This document shows positions 36,038 through 48,372 of a DNA stretch of 64,000 nt, in pieces. The position numbers and the translations under genes are program-made. This DNA is from Druceiella hillmani (lineage: Eukaryota; Arthropoda; Insecta; Lepidoptera; Hepialidae). Every line of letters starts with the position of its first letter. The stretch's first letter is position 1. The DNA is taken from the NCBI GenBank assembly GCA_039881145.1, contig JAYKKI010000066.1, positions 9,187,501 to 9,251,500 on the forward strand. The letters run 5' to 3'. The notes under the pieces are model-generated. The model was not told the origin of the DNA and made no database searches. It worked only from the letters and a program-made list of their open reading frames with translations.

Positions 36038-36076
36038 ATATATATAAATATATATATATATATATGTATACATATA
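35980..36076. repeat. (TA)n microsatellite
   Basis: Long (TA)n run with a few TG and AAA interruptions, 90 bp downstream of the polypurine tract. Confidence 0.98.
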
Positions 36077-36079
36077 TGT

Positions 36080-36620
36080 ATCAAAATTAATCAACATGTT
36101 TTTTTGTTATGGGCTGAAAGTTTTAAAAAGTATGGAAGCTTACGGTGTTTAAAATTCTTACCTCTTCAGTATAAAGTTTGCAAACACCGTCTGTTGAAAA
36201 CTTCATCAAGGCTCTTCACCGCAGTCGTAACCGCCCTCTGAGGTAGCGCTTTGTGGTGTAAAACGTTAACACACTTGCGTCTTTTTGCCTCAAAGACCCT
36301 CTAAAGGTTTATTTGAACAATCTTCTCAAACTTTTATTTAAAACTGATGTTTTAAATTCGTTTCTCAATTTATTTCATAAAATGCTAAATTTTACGTCAC
36401 ACATTATGGAAGTTTATATATTATAGTTTTATAATTATGTATAATATTTCATTCAAATACCTGGCATAAAGTTTGATTTCAAGTTTCGAACCGTTGTATA
36501 TCGCTATGTGATATTTGTACTTTTTCTACATTTAAACACCTGTGCTTCTTCGTGCACGGGGCAGTAAGCTTCTGCTCATCTGATTCTGATCAAGAATTGT
36601 GACCTATGGCATGTCCTCAA
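36080..36620. other. No gene seen
   Basis: Mixed AT-rich sequence. A GC-richer part at 36140-36290 has a short open frame but no recognisable product. Confidence 0.5.
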
Positions 36621-36629
36621 ATGTATGAA

Positions 36630-36639
36630 TATATACATG

Positions 36640-36687
<48 letters not shown>

Positions 36688-36716
36688 AATATGTATATAT
36701 ATACATATATGTATTT

Positions 36717-36782
<66 letters not shown>
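36630..36782. repeat. Large (TA)n microsatellite with CATA variants
   Basis: About 150 bp of (TA)n with scattered TGTA, CATA and AAATA interruptions. It is largely self-complementary, and frames of Ile/Tyr repeats on both strands are artefacts. Confidence 0.98.
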
Positions 36783-36783
<1 letters not shown>

Positions 36784-36789
36784 TGATTT

Positions 36790-37830
36790 AAATATGAATT
36801 GTAATATTTTTTAAAATGCAAATTTATTTCATAATGATACAAAATTAAAAAATATCACATTGTAAAACAGATTACCTCTTTTCAAAAACATATATAAGAA
36901 GTTGATTAGACCTAAATTATTCGAGTTGTAAATTCTTTCATCGTAAAAACACGACCTGGTTCTTTAATCGATAATGAAGCATAGTGTGTAACAATAAAAT
37001 GGTCACGAATATAAATCAGTCGGGTAAACCCCAATTGATTTATATGGTTTAATTGTTCATGTAGTCTAATTTCAAATTACATAAACTATAAGTAAAATCA
37101 TTTAATAAAAAAAATGACAAAGTGAAAGAGATATGTCATAATTAATATCGGAAATATATCAAAAAGTAGTGTTCATGTATTCTTACGTCGTATTATATCA
37201 AGTAAAATGTATTAAAACCATTTACTGTTAACATTAGTTTTATGACCCCTGAAAACGTAGTGAGTAGATACTTTCACGGACGAAGTTCCCTTAAAGACCG
37301 TATCCCATCTTACTCCTACATCACCACTGCATTTACGAGAGGAGCAAATTTTATTTTCCCTCGTGGTTCTTGACACAAATACCAACCTTTTTTATGTAGT
37401 TATTGAAGTATATTAAAAGTAATACGTCAATTTTATACATTTGGCAAGTTTTATTTTATAATCCACAGACGGTGAGATTTTTAAACCTACGTGTAGATGG
37501 TGAATTATACCAAACAGATATATATTTTGTTGATGCAGGGTTTCACACCGGTTTAGAATGATGCTAAAATTATGTAACAAGCAACAATCTGCAAGTGAAT
37601 ACGTTGAATGTTTTAAAGAAAAATTATTTGATGTATAAGGTTTAAAAAAAAACTTAAGAAGGAGATATTGCGATGTTATAATAACATGAAAAATATAAAA
37701 TAAATGCACTAAATTAACATTTTAGAATATGGCACCCTGTTGAAAATATCGCGCCCAATCTAACTTAAAATCTACAAATAATAACAAACCACTATCTAGG
37801 TCAAAACGCGCATAAGTAGGGTAGGTTCAG
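36790..37830. other. No gene seen
   Basis: AT-rich. A 98-codon minus-strand frame at 37413-37709 has no recognised motif. Confidence 0.5.
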
Positions 37831-38090
37831 CCAGTACTGCACCAGGGTGCATCAGTGCACCGAATTTTCTAGGTACCCAACCATTTTTTTTGGTGTAATG
37901 AAAATCACATTAAAATCCACCTTATTTTATACCCCAGTTGTTAAAATCTAAAAAAAATCATTCCAAAAATATTTGTGACTGTTAAGGAAATGGCATATTT
38001 GGGACTTGCGCGCTAAGGACGCGGTATTATTTAACTGGGGAGCGGTATTATCTACTACGTGATATGTATGGTAAAAAGTGTTTTTTGTAG

Positions 38091-39066
38091 GTGACTGAAC
38101 CACCACCAAAAAAAAGAAAAGGGTCACGTGACCCATTTCAAATGAAGGCTATTTTTGAATTTGCTATAACTGTGAGAAAAATAAAAAAAGTTGCAAGAAG
38201 TTAAAATTTAACTGAATCTAAGATAAGAGGTAGATTAAACGAAAATATCATAATTCTCGACTAGGAGTATTACATGCATCGACTGAGATGACCCGCGAAG
38301 TTTTCTGAAGAAGATGAAAAGTATTGCGTGACCATATTTTTCATTGGCTACATTTTTTGTCATAATACAATTACAGCTGCGCAAACTTGCTTATGACTTT
38401 TCTATCACCATGAATAAAAAAGTTATATCATTGGAATTTGTCCCATAGACCCTCATGTATTTTGGTATGAATATTTTATATCACGATATCTATTGCCAAC
38501 GATTTACTGGCAACTAACAACCAGCAGCTGAGAATGCTGCAACTGTTGAAATATCTTCTGATAATGTTATTCTAGAAGTGATAAATGATAGCTTGGCAAG
38601 CTCTTGGAGAAGAATTTTGGATGAGTGGAATCGTATTCATCAAAAGGTTCCAAAAATCAAAAGGGGTACGATTACATAACATTCACAAGTTTTAATTGGC
38701 TTTCATTTAAAAGATCGTTTAAAAGAAACGGAGAGGAAGAATATTTGAAAATATTTTAAGATAAATTGAGATAAAAGAAAAGAAGTCAAACCAAAACTAA
38801 ATAAAAAGTCATGCAAAATACAAATGAGGATCAGCAGTAGTGAAGGGAGAAACAGCAAAGAAGTTGCTGTATCTGGATCATACTGATTACAACGAGTATG
38901 ACTTAGAGGAGGAGAATCAATCTTGAAACAATGAACTTTACGCCATATGTGGAGAATTCGGTCGGGATGAGAAAGAATGGACCCGCTATTGCAATTGTTC
39001 TAATCAGATCTAAAAATGATACCGTGGGAAGGAATCTGCAAAAATTGTATTTGTGATTACTGTTAA
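38091..39066 (+). pseudogene. pogo/Tigger-like transposase, catalytic core deleted
   Basis: Plus-strand relic of a pogo-superfamily transposase. An N-terminal frame from 38091 carries PPPKKRK (a possible nuclear localisation signal), then MKAIFEFAITVRKIKKVARS and NLTESKIRGRLNE, a psq-type helix-turn-helix. KFSEEDEKYC follows, as at the start of the CENP-B-type DNA-binding half. In-frame stops interrupt it. The DDE domain is missing. From 38530 comes an acidic C-terminal segment (ENAATVEISSDN, WRRILDEWNRIH), and from about 38860 HTDYNEYDLEEEN. A C-terminal zinc-finger-like motif follows, ICGEFGRDEKEW then YCNC, ending CKNCICDYC before TAA at 39064. A PHD-like C-terminal finger of this kind is known in insect pogo/Tigger-type transposases. 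The flanks carry related phrases, CGGTATTATTTAACTGGGG at about 38021 and GGTATTGTCCAACCGGGG at about 39147. Terminal repeats could not be defined. Confidence 0.82.
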
Positions 39067-39069
39067 TTT

Positions 39070-42000
39070 TTGTTGTCAAAGCTTATAATTTATATAATAT
39101 TAAACATTGAATATTATTCTAATCGGTTACCATATTTGTAATGCGTGGTATTGTCCAACCGGGGCATTGTATTTTCAAACCAATTTGATAACGTTACATA
39201 TTATAATTTTATTGTTTAGTTTACCATAAAAAAAATTTCTTTAATATAAAATTAATTTTATCATTCAAAATTAGACGCAAGATTTGTTACTTTTATTTTA
39301 ATATAGTTTGATACTTTAAAACACCACAAGCATTATTTTATAAACGATATTACTTAAAGGCACGTAATCATCTAACTTCGCGTGTGAACAGTTCTTAATT
39401 AGTTGACACATCGTACCTTTACAATAAAGTAGACCTAATATAAAAAAAATGGGAAACCGAATTATTATTACATAATCCCTAGGAAATAATTATTTCTATA
39501 TTTTTGATATAACCTTAAACTTTTTCTGTCCTAATGGTTTATAGAGCACATTCATAATGAAAACTTTAAATGTCGTTTCCCAAAAGTTTTAATTTGCGAA
39601 TTCCATTTGCCTAATAGTCCCTGTTATTGTCAATGTAAAGAATTTTCATTCTGAAAAAGCTATATCAAATTATTTGAATCGCAACTATTTATACTTTTAT
39701 TTAATTAGTAATTTTCTTGTCGTATTAGAGAAATTTAATAATAGATTCGTTAAATTTCACTTCTCGTTTATCTGATCGTCTTTAAAGCAACTTATCTCTA
39801 TTGTGTTCATTGAAAACAATAATAATTATAAAATAGAATATGTTACTCATATCAGTGTCACATGAACCAGTTACGTAATCAACAATATCAATATTGTATT
39901 TTTCTATAAGCCCAACAAAGTTACAATTGTATTTATGGTTTAAATTTTGTTTTATAATCTCGAAATCTGCATTTTCATCATGATTAATTAATATTTACAG
40001 GTGTGTCTGATTAAAAATGACTATTCGCTGGGGTTCACTCACAAATTATGATTCCAAAAACTCAGAAAGAATTTGAAAATATTTTCTATCAAATTCTGCA
40101 TATTTCTGAATAATTTAGTTATTTTTGATTTAATTATGCGCAAAAATAATTAAATTTTCATCTAACGAGCTTGCAAGAGCTTGCAAGCTTTACGCAAAAA
40201 TGCGATTGATACACTTATTACTTCATTACACTAGATAAATGATCCAGATAAAGATACTTTTAACTACCATAAAGGTATATAATTGATACAGGTTTTGTGT
40301 AAATTGGCCGGCCTAAACATTTAAATACAAATTAAGTTGCAAGAAATCCATATTTCTGAGAATTTTCCTATCCACCATCTAGTAGTGCAAAGCCTGGCCG
40401 AGCCGCTAGTATACTATAAATGTAAAAATCAGTGCGTTGTTTATTTGTCTTGCTTTTATGTCTTAACTATTTATCCCATCTTCGTGAATTTTTTTGAAAA
40501 TATAGCGTGTACCTTGAAAATAAATATAAGATTAGGATATTTTTCCCCAATTGGAATCTTTGCGTATTGTATTCAATGATTAAAATGTATACGACAATAT
40601 GTAAATAGACAGAGATACAATTATACATATATCAAATAAGTAAAACGTTTGACATTATTTATATCGAGGTCCTGCAATAATATCTATGCTCTCACTCTAT
40701 AAGTGTAAATTTTAAACTGGACTAGCCATCAAGTACTAGAACTTCGAAAGTTACAGAATACACAAGTACAACATATGTAAGTAATAATTAATACTAGAAA
40801 ACTGTTCATTCAGACAGAATACAAAAATTTACGAAATACTATATTTTATTAGACTTGTTAGTATAACCATGAATACCCAAATTCGCAAAACGTATCGTTT
40901 CCCATTCCAAGCCATATGTCCTTGTCTCGCATGAAGAGAAAATAGACTGTAACTATCATTACGTATTCCTTTCTGTTTTTACCTAAAACGCAAAACATGA
41001 GATTGGTTTTCAGGTGAATTTCGCGGAAGTGTAACGTGCATGTGGAGAATGGATTTGTGTATATTCGTACATGCGTGCATGCATGCGTGTATGTGCGTAG
41101 ACATGTGTATAACATGTGTTGCAACGAAGAACGTGTCTATTATTTGTTCAGGTGAGCTTGGGCATAAAAGTAAGGAATACTTGAAGCATTTTTTTCTTTG
41201 GAATTGAAACTTTGACAGTGATTTTTTGAAAATAGCTGCGAATTTTGGTGTATTTCTTTAACATTTTCCACTCAGATTTATGCATAAAGTCATCTCCATA
41301 ATACGTCATTTGTTACAATTGTATATGTACATATATTTTAAAAAGTAGGCCAATATTTTAAAAATGGCTGTGATTCAAAGTAAAAATGCATCCTACAGGA
41401 AAAATACATGAACTATTACTTGATAGTAAGTATTTTTCCCCACAGGTTAGGAAAGGGAAAAATTCCCGAAACTCTGTTTCCATCGTTCAACATACACGCC
41501 CGTGATACTCTTGATATTTCAATATAAAATTTTCATTTTGAAATGTTTCTTTTAAAGTTGATTCATTTAGATTTTACTTCATTCCTGAACGAAAACTTCC
41601 TAAATAAGTAATATTTATTTACATTCGCACCACGTATATAAGTACTCCTAAACTAGATACATAAATTATTTTTGGCAATAAAAGTAGTATATTATAAAAT
41701 TTATACTCGAAAGTGACTCTGTGTTATACATATCAGATTTGAAAGTTATAAAGTTTCTATAAGATGTCGAAAGAATTCGTGAATGATACGAAAAATTAAT
41801 ATCTTATTTTTATTTCTTCTTACTTTCACATTTTTTCCGCAAACGAATATCCCAATTAAAAACTACGTGTTTGGGTAATTCAAATGCCATCGGTTTCTTT
41901 TAAGTATATCCATATACATCGTCAAATCTTTTAATAAAACTGTGTACATGTTATCCATAAGGTATCGATTTATGTTAATGTGAGATAAATGCGTACAGAA

Positions 42001-42285
42001 TCAAATTATTGCTTTTATTATAATTATCTTAAGACAAACTTTAAACAAATATTTACAAAATTTTTTATAAGTAGCTAAACTTCCAATATCTGGATATTCC
42101 TTGGCATGCCGGTTTGGCAATTATTTACTAAATAACATCTTTTAAAAAACACCACGTGTCTTCGAGCGAGCCAGGAAATAAATTTACTTGATAGTATTAA
42201 TGCCTTTATCTCTTATGGTACCGAAATTTTATTTTAAAGTATATCGGAAAGTGAAATCAAGCAAATATTTCTTCGCTAAGTCATA
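39070..42285. other. No gene seen; 3.2 kb AT-rich spacer
   Basis: Chance frames only (40337-40579, 40858-41124). A short alternating purine-pyrimidine patch rich in GTGCATGC words lies at 41065-41120. A small AGCTTGCAAG duplication is at about 40170-40190. Confidence 0.5.
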
Positions 42286-42295
42286 TCATCGGGAA

Positions 42296-42655
42296 ATAAC
42301 GGTATTACTATTGATGCTGCAAAACTTTTTATTGAGTTACTAGCACCAATAATCGTAGATATGTTTAATACTCATTAGTAATATCTACGTTTTCCCTTGA
42401 CTGGAAAAAAGCAAATATCATACTTTTTCCTAATGTAGAATCTCCGATATGAACTAAACATTTAACAGCCATTTCCATATTTCTTGTTTATTTAAAGTTT
42501 TTGAGCGCATAATTCGTGGCTGGTTAATCAATTTTTAGACTTTTACATTTGTAAAGTGACTGTTTCATTAAGTACATAGATGATATTCGAATTGCTTTAA
42601 ATAGTGCTCATATAATCCTTGTACTACTTTTTAGTAATACCGGCAATTCGTAGAT
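42296..42655 (+). pseudogene. LINE reverse transcriptase fragment (jockey/CR1-like)
   Basis: Plus-strand piece of a non-LTR reverse transcriptase. Readable blocks in order are GITIDAAKLFIELLAPIIVD and MFNTH, then DWKKANIILFPNVESPI and AISIFLVYLK, then (another frame) KVFERIIRGWLINF, then DDIRIALNSAHIILVLL. These match the family order of a (L..LAPxLxxIFN.S) block, the DWKxAxVxPLxK block, NYRPISxLxxLSKVFERI and the segment before the DFSKAFD block. Stops and at least two frameshifts are present. The FxDD catalytic segment is not recognisable. It is a fragment only, with no ORF1 or endonuclease found. Confidence 0.85.
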
Positions 42656-42719
42656 TTCTTTATTCCTCTTGCTCGATTAAAGTGTGAAAATTCTAATATT
42701 TGTTAGAAGTTAACTTGGT

Positions 42720-42758
42720 GAGTGGGATCAAATAGATCCACCCTATTTGATCCCACTC
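42720..42758. repeat. Perfect 16-bp palindrome, 7-nt loop
   Basis: GAGTGGGATCAAATAG and its exact complement around ATCCACC. It lies 65 bp downstream of the LINE fragment, probably within the same relic. Confidence 0.97.
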
Positions 42759-43162
42759 TTCTTTGCCCACTGATTTTTATATTTTTGTCTCTTTCGTGTA
42801 GAACCCATTACCAGAAATCTTTATTTCATATCACATGTGGACAGACAACTTGCAAAATTGTATTATCCATTTAGAGCTTCACTTGCACTCTTTCAACTAC
42901 CATTAATAAAATTACTGCGGATCTCTGTCTGAAGATCGGTTAATAGGTCCGCAAAATTAATTTAATATTCAACTCCTGCACGACTATTGGTACCGAGAGC
43001 TTCCTAAAGAAAATTCGATATCTGATTTACCACAGTTATTAATGAACTATATTATAATATCCAACTCATTTATTCACCTAGGCTTAGGTAATGATCAAAT
43101 CAATTAGGTGACAGTCTCAAATAAATAAGTTTGTCGTAAAATATTTGAGAGAATATCCTCTA

Positions 43163-43398
43163 TTGAATATATTTGGCGTTAATTTTGTAGAAATTCATTA
43201 TTCACAATTAAATGGAACTACGTGGTGTAGTATTATTTCTATTTTCTTTAATTTCTTTACCACGACCTAGGTTTTGTTGTATTACATCTTTGCTAATATC
43301 CCACCTGAAGATGTTGTAATACAACAAAACCTAGGTCGTGGTAAAGAAATTAAAGGAAGTAGAAATAATACTACATCACGTAGTTTCATTTAATTGAG
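43163..43398 (-). mobile_element. Hairpin element, copy D (intact, minus orientation)
   Basis: Begins with the tail end TTGAATATATTTGGCGTTAA and ends TTTAATTGAG, that is, the family 5' end in reverse. Flanking direct repeats AATATCCTCTA (43152-43162) and AATATCGTCTA (43399-43409) match at 10 of 11 positions. Both arms share GGTTTTGTTG and AATTTC variants. The inner left arm is shortened by a deletion (ATTACATCTTTGC), so the hairpin is asymmetric. Confidence 0.96.
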
Positions 43399-43404
43399 AA
43401 TATC

Positions 43405-43800
43405 GTCTATAAACATTTTACCCAAACAATAATTAAAACTCACCTGCGGCAAAGACGTTATCGCTGTTTTTGTTTGAATATGGAGATATACCCTATTTGT
43501 TTCTTTTTTTGGCTGTTGGAAATAAATATTGTTTAAATAAATTAGAATGACTTAACAATTTGTCCATCGACTACATTTTCGACCTCAGGAAATTTTACAA
43601 AATTTTCATATTTCTAACTATAGCGCGCAGTTTATCTAGTTAGAGATTTGCTACCTGCATTACCTGCTCATTTTCCACCTTGTTTTTAATGTACTGAAGT
43701 ATTTTTGCAGCCTATATTACATTAGATTTAAATTTTCAGCCTTACTTTACTTTTGGACTTCGTTCTAAAATCTTTGCACTTTACTAATCCCTAAATATAA
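43405..43800. other. No gene seen
   Basis: AT-rich spacer. Confidence 0.55.
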
Positions 43801-43806
43801 TACTTG

Positions 43807-43809
<3 letters not shown>

Positions 43810-43862
<53 letters not shown>
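43810..43862. repeat. (TA)n microsatellite
   Basis: Uninterrupted (TA)n of about 50 bp. Confidence 0.98.
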
Positions 43863-43868
<6 letters not shown>

Positions 43869-44615
43869 CCCAACTTATATAGAGACACCATATACACTTA
43901 GATTGGAGAAAGTGTTGAAAATATTTAAAAGATATTTATACGACGCAATATATGGGTACTCTCCTTATTTGTTTCTTCCTGATTTTATACTGAACATAAT
44001 CGGATATAATTCACTTTCAATCAGATGGGAATTTCTTTTAATCTGACATTTTTTTAATTACAACAAAATCTTGAAATTTTTTCTGTTCCATTGACCGCTT
44101 TAATAATACGATTATGGAGTTGCTTGGTAATTCACGTTTAATTTTTAGTTAGTTTTTAAATTCTAGTTATATTAATATGTATAATTTTTATAATATATTG
44201 TCTAAGTTAATAAGCATTAAGGAATACTAACAGATCAAAAATTAACTTCAATGAAGCTAGCTATATAAACATTATTAAACATTTATATAATTCTTACGGG
44301 AACGTGATTTAAGATTTTTTCATCACAAGCACCCAAATATTGAGAATATATATCCAAACATGATTATCGAAATAATAAAAATCGAAAAAATAGCTGAGAA
44401 GATATCCATAAATTCGTAGAATGCTCATAACTGAAAAAATATATTTTACACAAATTAAGAAAAATAAGTTAATTTAAAAGACCATTAACCTTTCAACTTG
44501 TTGAGATCTCTTTCCAAATAATGTATAAAACGATATTACGAAAACTGTTTAAGTAATGTTTCAAATAAAATCACGAAACAATTAAAAATTATTTAAGCCA
44601 ATAAAAGATCATTAC

Positions 44616-44910
44616 GTAACGTCTGTTTATAAAAATGGTGACTGAAACAGTTCAGTTAATTTTCATCCCTCGTCTATTCTAAGCATTTTTGCTAAAGTTT
44701 ACGAGTTTCTTTTGAATAAAATTATTTATTTTCAACGTAAACCTCATTCCACGTTCAGGTAGAATTGATTTATACACACAACGTCTACTTTGACTAATAT
44801 GGTTGAATGTACAATGAATTTTCGAAGGTTAGTAAGTCGATGCTTTCCATATTGGCTTCGGCAAGACCTTTAGTAAAGTAAACCATGTTATTTTAAAAGA
44901 AAAATTATAA
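44616..44910 (+). pseudogene. LINE reverse transcriptase fragment 2
   Basis: Plus-strand non-LTR reverse transcriptase relic. The first frame (44616 on) reads VTSVYKNGD, VNFHPSSILSIFAKVYEFLL, then NMVECTMNFRR. A shifted frame from 44839 reads DAFHIGFGKTFSKVNHVILK and EKL. These correspond to the standard TPxxKxGDxxxxxNYRPISxLS blocks, the GF..KRSTTTNLxE segment and the catalytic-A block (YxDFSKAFDxVxHxxLLxKL). In the latter, the first Asp is not preserved as YTDF. Three stops and a frameshift make it non-functional. It differs from the fragment at 42.3-42.7 kb, so it is probably a different element. Confidence 0.87.
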
Positions 44911-44944
44911 TATTGTAGTATCCATGAACAAAATATTCAAATAA

Positions 44945-45003
44945 ATTCAATCATATTTCAATAAATATATCGCATGTTTATATTTATTGAAATATGATTG
45001 AAT
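44945..45003. repeat. Perfect 25-bp palindrome, 9-nt loop
   Basis: Arms 44945-44969 and 44979-45003 (ATTCAATCATATTTCAATAA, then ATATA, and complement) are exact around TCGCATGTT. It follows the LINE fragment by 35 bp. Confidence 0.98.
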
Positions 45004-45585
45004 GGTTCCACAGTTTGCAAGTTACGACTGGATGAAACTAAAATGTATAGAAATGGGGTGGTATCAATGGTGAAATCAAATACTCGTCCATGACTCTGGT
45101 ATAAATAGGCACATAAAAGTAAAGCTTTCCCATTTTGTTAAATAAAAGTCAATATATTATTTTTATCTATTCGTTTACGTATTCTACTAAAAGGTGGCTT
45201 AAGTAAGCAGTAACTCGGAAAATAATTAACTAAAACATTGTTTGCATATATTTGGTATATTTCCTTCTGATAAAAAAATTAATGCGTCAAAAGTCTAAAA
45301 TATTTATCCATGGTTTTATTTGGTGATTGAATAGATTTACAATAGTCCTAAATTATGTTATTGTTATTTATATTTAAAAAAACACCCAAAGACTAGTTAC
45401 AATATTCACCAAATAGAGATCCGTAGTTGTCACTAGCTCGCAGAATTTTTAATGAAATTTGAGGGACCTTATTCTAATTTATAGTTCTAATTGACATTTA
45501 ATTATCATTTTCAGTTCCACTATCTGATAAAGTTTTATTGTGGTACGCATCAATGACATACATTGTCACCGAGGTATGTTGGGAT
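45004..45585. other. No gene seen
   Basis: AT-rich. It may include further, unreadable LINE remnant directly after the palindrome. Confidence 0.5.
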
Positions 45586-45589
45586 AATC

Positions 45590-45766
45590 ACAAGTCATAC
45601 GACTTTTGATGCTTCGGCGCATCGCGGGACCCGAGTTCGTTTCACTGCCGCTCATCGAACAAGGTTAGACTGGTGTTCTGGTTGGCTCTAAGAGATAGCT
45701 TTCGTAGCAATAAGTCCACCATATGTATTTATTGTATACATTAAAATATGGAAATAAATAAAAAAT
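45590..45766 (+). mobile_element. tRNA-derived SINE, copy 3
   Basis: GACCCGAGTTCGTTTC is a damaged B-box at 45629-45643, followed by GCCGCTCATCGAACAAGG, TTTCGTAGCAATAAGTCCAC, CATATGTA and an AAATAAATAAA tail. This is the best match to copy 1 at 13500-13668. The head may extend upstream to about 45550. Confidence 0.83.
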
Positions 45767-45769
45767 TGA

Positions 45770-46925
45770 GGTATCCATATGAAGCATCTATTAGTAAAAT
45801 TTCATTCTGTTTTCAAAAATGTGAATACTGTCACCGAGAGATGAACGACAATGGCACTAAATGGGTTGTTTCTTTCAATACGGATCACTAATAGAGTAAA
45901 AGTATGATTAAAATAAATGTAATATTGCCTTCATTTAATAAAAAAAAATGCTTCCCACCCGCAACGAACACGATCGGCTATTATAATCGGTTTGACAATA
46001 ATCAGAGAAAACACAACATGTGGTATTTAATATTTTATGGCAAATTTTCCATAAAAGTCGGTCCTATAAAAAAATTAGCGACTCTGACCGATTTTCTCCG
46101 ATCCGAACTTTAGGATTAAAACGTGCTAATGAAGAAAATGATGGAACATACTACTGAACAGGCACTAAAGGAGACAGTAGATGTTTAGTCGACGGCTAGC
46201 GCATCACAACTTGTACGATATGATGAAGTCAGTCAGTGACCTTGTCGCACAAAATTCGGCAGTTGTCGGCCACCCACTCACCATCTACACATAATAACAT
46301 ATCTTACATCTAAAGTTGTTTGTGAGCTTTGCGCGCTATTTCAACTAATAATCGCTTAGTGTAATTAAATCAATTTGGGTGATCTAATTACGCTAAACAT
46401 TCATTATCTCCTCATATATTATGACCAGAAATTTTTTTATGACTGCTTATATTAATATGTTGCGCCTATTTTACCTTACGTTATATCGGCCCGTGCATAT
46501 TATAGTGGTAATGTGAGTAGAATCAAAATGCTAGAATATTTACATGTCGAACTCAAGCATATGAGGACGAAAATTAATCCAACAAATTAATATACTACTC
46601 ATTAGTTTAATTAATCTTAACTATTAACTAACTTCGCCTATGTAACTTCTTTATTTTCATGGGGGAATTTTTCTGCAAATGCAATGTTTTCATTTGAAAA
46701 ATATCCTTCATCGAAATAAAGAGAAACAATTTTTTTCAAATTTTTGTTAAAAAAAGATTGATATCTTGGATATTATAGGTAAGGCAAACCTTATATGGTG
46801 AAGAAGGAACAGATAGATAAAATACAGACAAGCAACAAAAACGTCTCTTAAGAAAATTTGAAGAGTAAACATTTTCAATTTGAAAACTTAAATTTTATTT
46901 TAACTTAATGGATTATACCAATAAA
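45770..46925. other. No gene seen
   Basis: AT-rich, with one GC-richer patch at 46180-46290. There TAGTCGACGGCTAGCGCATC loosely resembles a tRNA A-box, which hints at another SINE head, but no B-box follows clearly. An imperfect inverted repeat (TTAGTGTAATTA / TAATTACGCTAA) is at about 46357-46398. Confidence 0.45.
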
Positions 46926-46930
46926 AGTTG

Positions 46931-47134
46931 TTGAATATATTTTGCGTTAATTTTGTGTAAATTCATTATTCACAATTAAATTAAACTACGTGATGATGTA
47001 GTATTATTTCTACTTTCTTTAAGTTCTTTACCACGACTTAGGTTTCATTGTATTACATATTCAAGTAGGCTAATATCTTTGCTGATAGCCCACATGAAGA
47101 TGTTGTAAGAACTAAAAGAAAGTAGAAATAATAT
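46931..47134 (-). mobile_element. Hairpin element, copy E (rearranged)
   Basis: Full tail end TTGAATATATTTTGCGTTAA and left arm. The right arm has lost its middle: GAAGATGTTGTA joins AGAACTAAAAGAAAGTAG, and it stops early. AAGTTC subtype. No flanking duplication visible. Confidence 0.93.
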
Positions 47135-47135
47135 A

Positions 47136-48370
47136 AAGAAATATATAGATAGTATTTGCATGATAGTCAAAAAAAAAACGCAGAAGCTGGCATGCAGACA
47201 GATAAAAATAAAAAGAAAATATTTTTAGTTGTGAAACCTAACTTCTTTTCTGACAAGTTTTTTAAAAAAATATTCTTAATAAAAAACACGCTTCAGTTAA
47301 AGTTTTACAATGGTAGATATAAAACTTATTAAAAATTTACCATTTGCCCCATTTGATCTGTACAAGTTTCTTTTATGGTTTGACCTATAATTTTGATTTA
47401 ATGCAAAATTTGACACATTGATGACGTGTGTTGAAATCAGTCCTTATATTTCAGCTGGTAAATAAATTCTTACTTGTGAATTTGGTTTAGAATATTATGT
47501 AAAGTTGGGAAGATGTTTAAAATAATTATCTGCAAAATACAAGATAATGTTATTATGTGTGAACAATTTATTTTTTGTACTTATATGCATGACAATACAC
47601 CAAAGTAACATTGAACATTTCGTAAACCTCTGCAATCACTTACTTAAGACAAGTTGTCAAGAAAACTTCAACCAGCATCCACAATCTGATTAACGGTTGT
47701 TACTTGTATCTGAAAATGGGCTCGTTAACGCGAAACTAATTACTCTTCTAACCTTATAGATTTAATCAACAATGCCAATGTTGAAAATTGTTTTTAATTA
47801 GAACTTATGACTAGTTTGAAATTTATTACGGAACATATTAACTGATCACACATCTCAGGTCATGAAGTTTAAATGAAGACTTTGATGTTGTACAATCAAT
47901 AAATTATATTTGATATATGGTGATATTTTCCTAGTTTGAGATTGATTGTTTCCATTGAAATAATGTTATTTTAGATTTAAATAATCAGTTGAGGCTAACA
48001 CAATAATATGCATTAAAATTTTAATAACACAATATCATATTTTGGTACTAAATAATATGTGATATAAATATAAATGTATCTTTGCTGTATTTTGTAAGTT
48101 TTAGAAAGTTCTATCTCATTTAGAACTAAATTACTTAATTATCAAACTTTACTTTTAAAGAAAAGCTATTCTTAATACAAATTTATAGTTATAAACTGAA
48201 ACCAAAAGCCTTTCACAATAATAATAAACGTTTGAGTGTCATCAAAATCAAGGAAGGTGATAAAAGTACCAGTACCGCCTAATTTGAAAGAAGTTAAAAC
48301 AACTTTTGTAACCGTTACAAAAATATACATATTTTTACCCCTAAATTATATTGTCTTAATAAGATAGCCA
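47136..48370. other. No gene seen
   Basis: AT-rich spacer without recognisable feature. Confidence 0.55.
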
Positions 48371-48372
48371 TA

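Noticed and set aside
36576..36842. Ile/Tyr-repeat frames on both strands
   Set aside because: Direct translation of (TA)n.
41065..41120. GTGCATGC-rich patch as a regulatory site
   Set aside because: It is a short alternating purine-pyrimidine simple sequence with no neighbouring gene.
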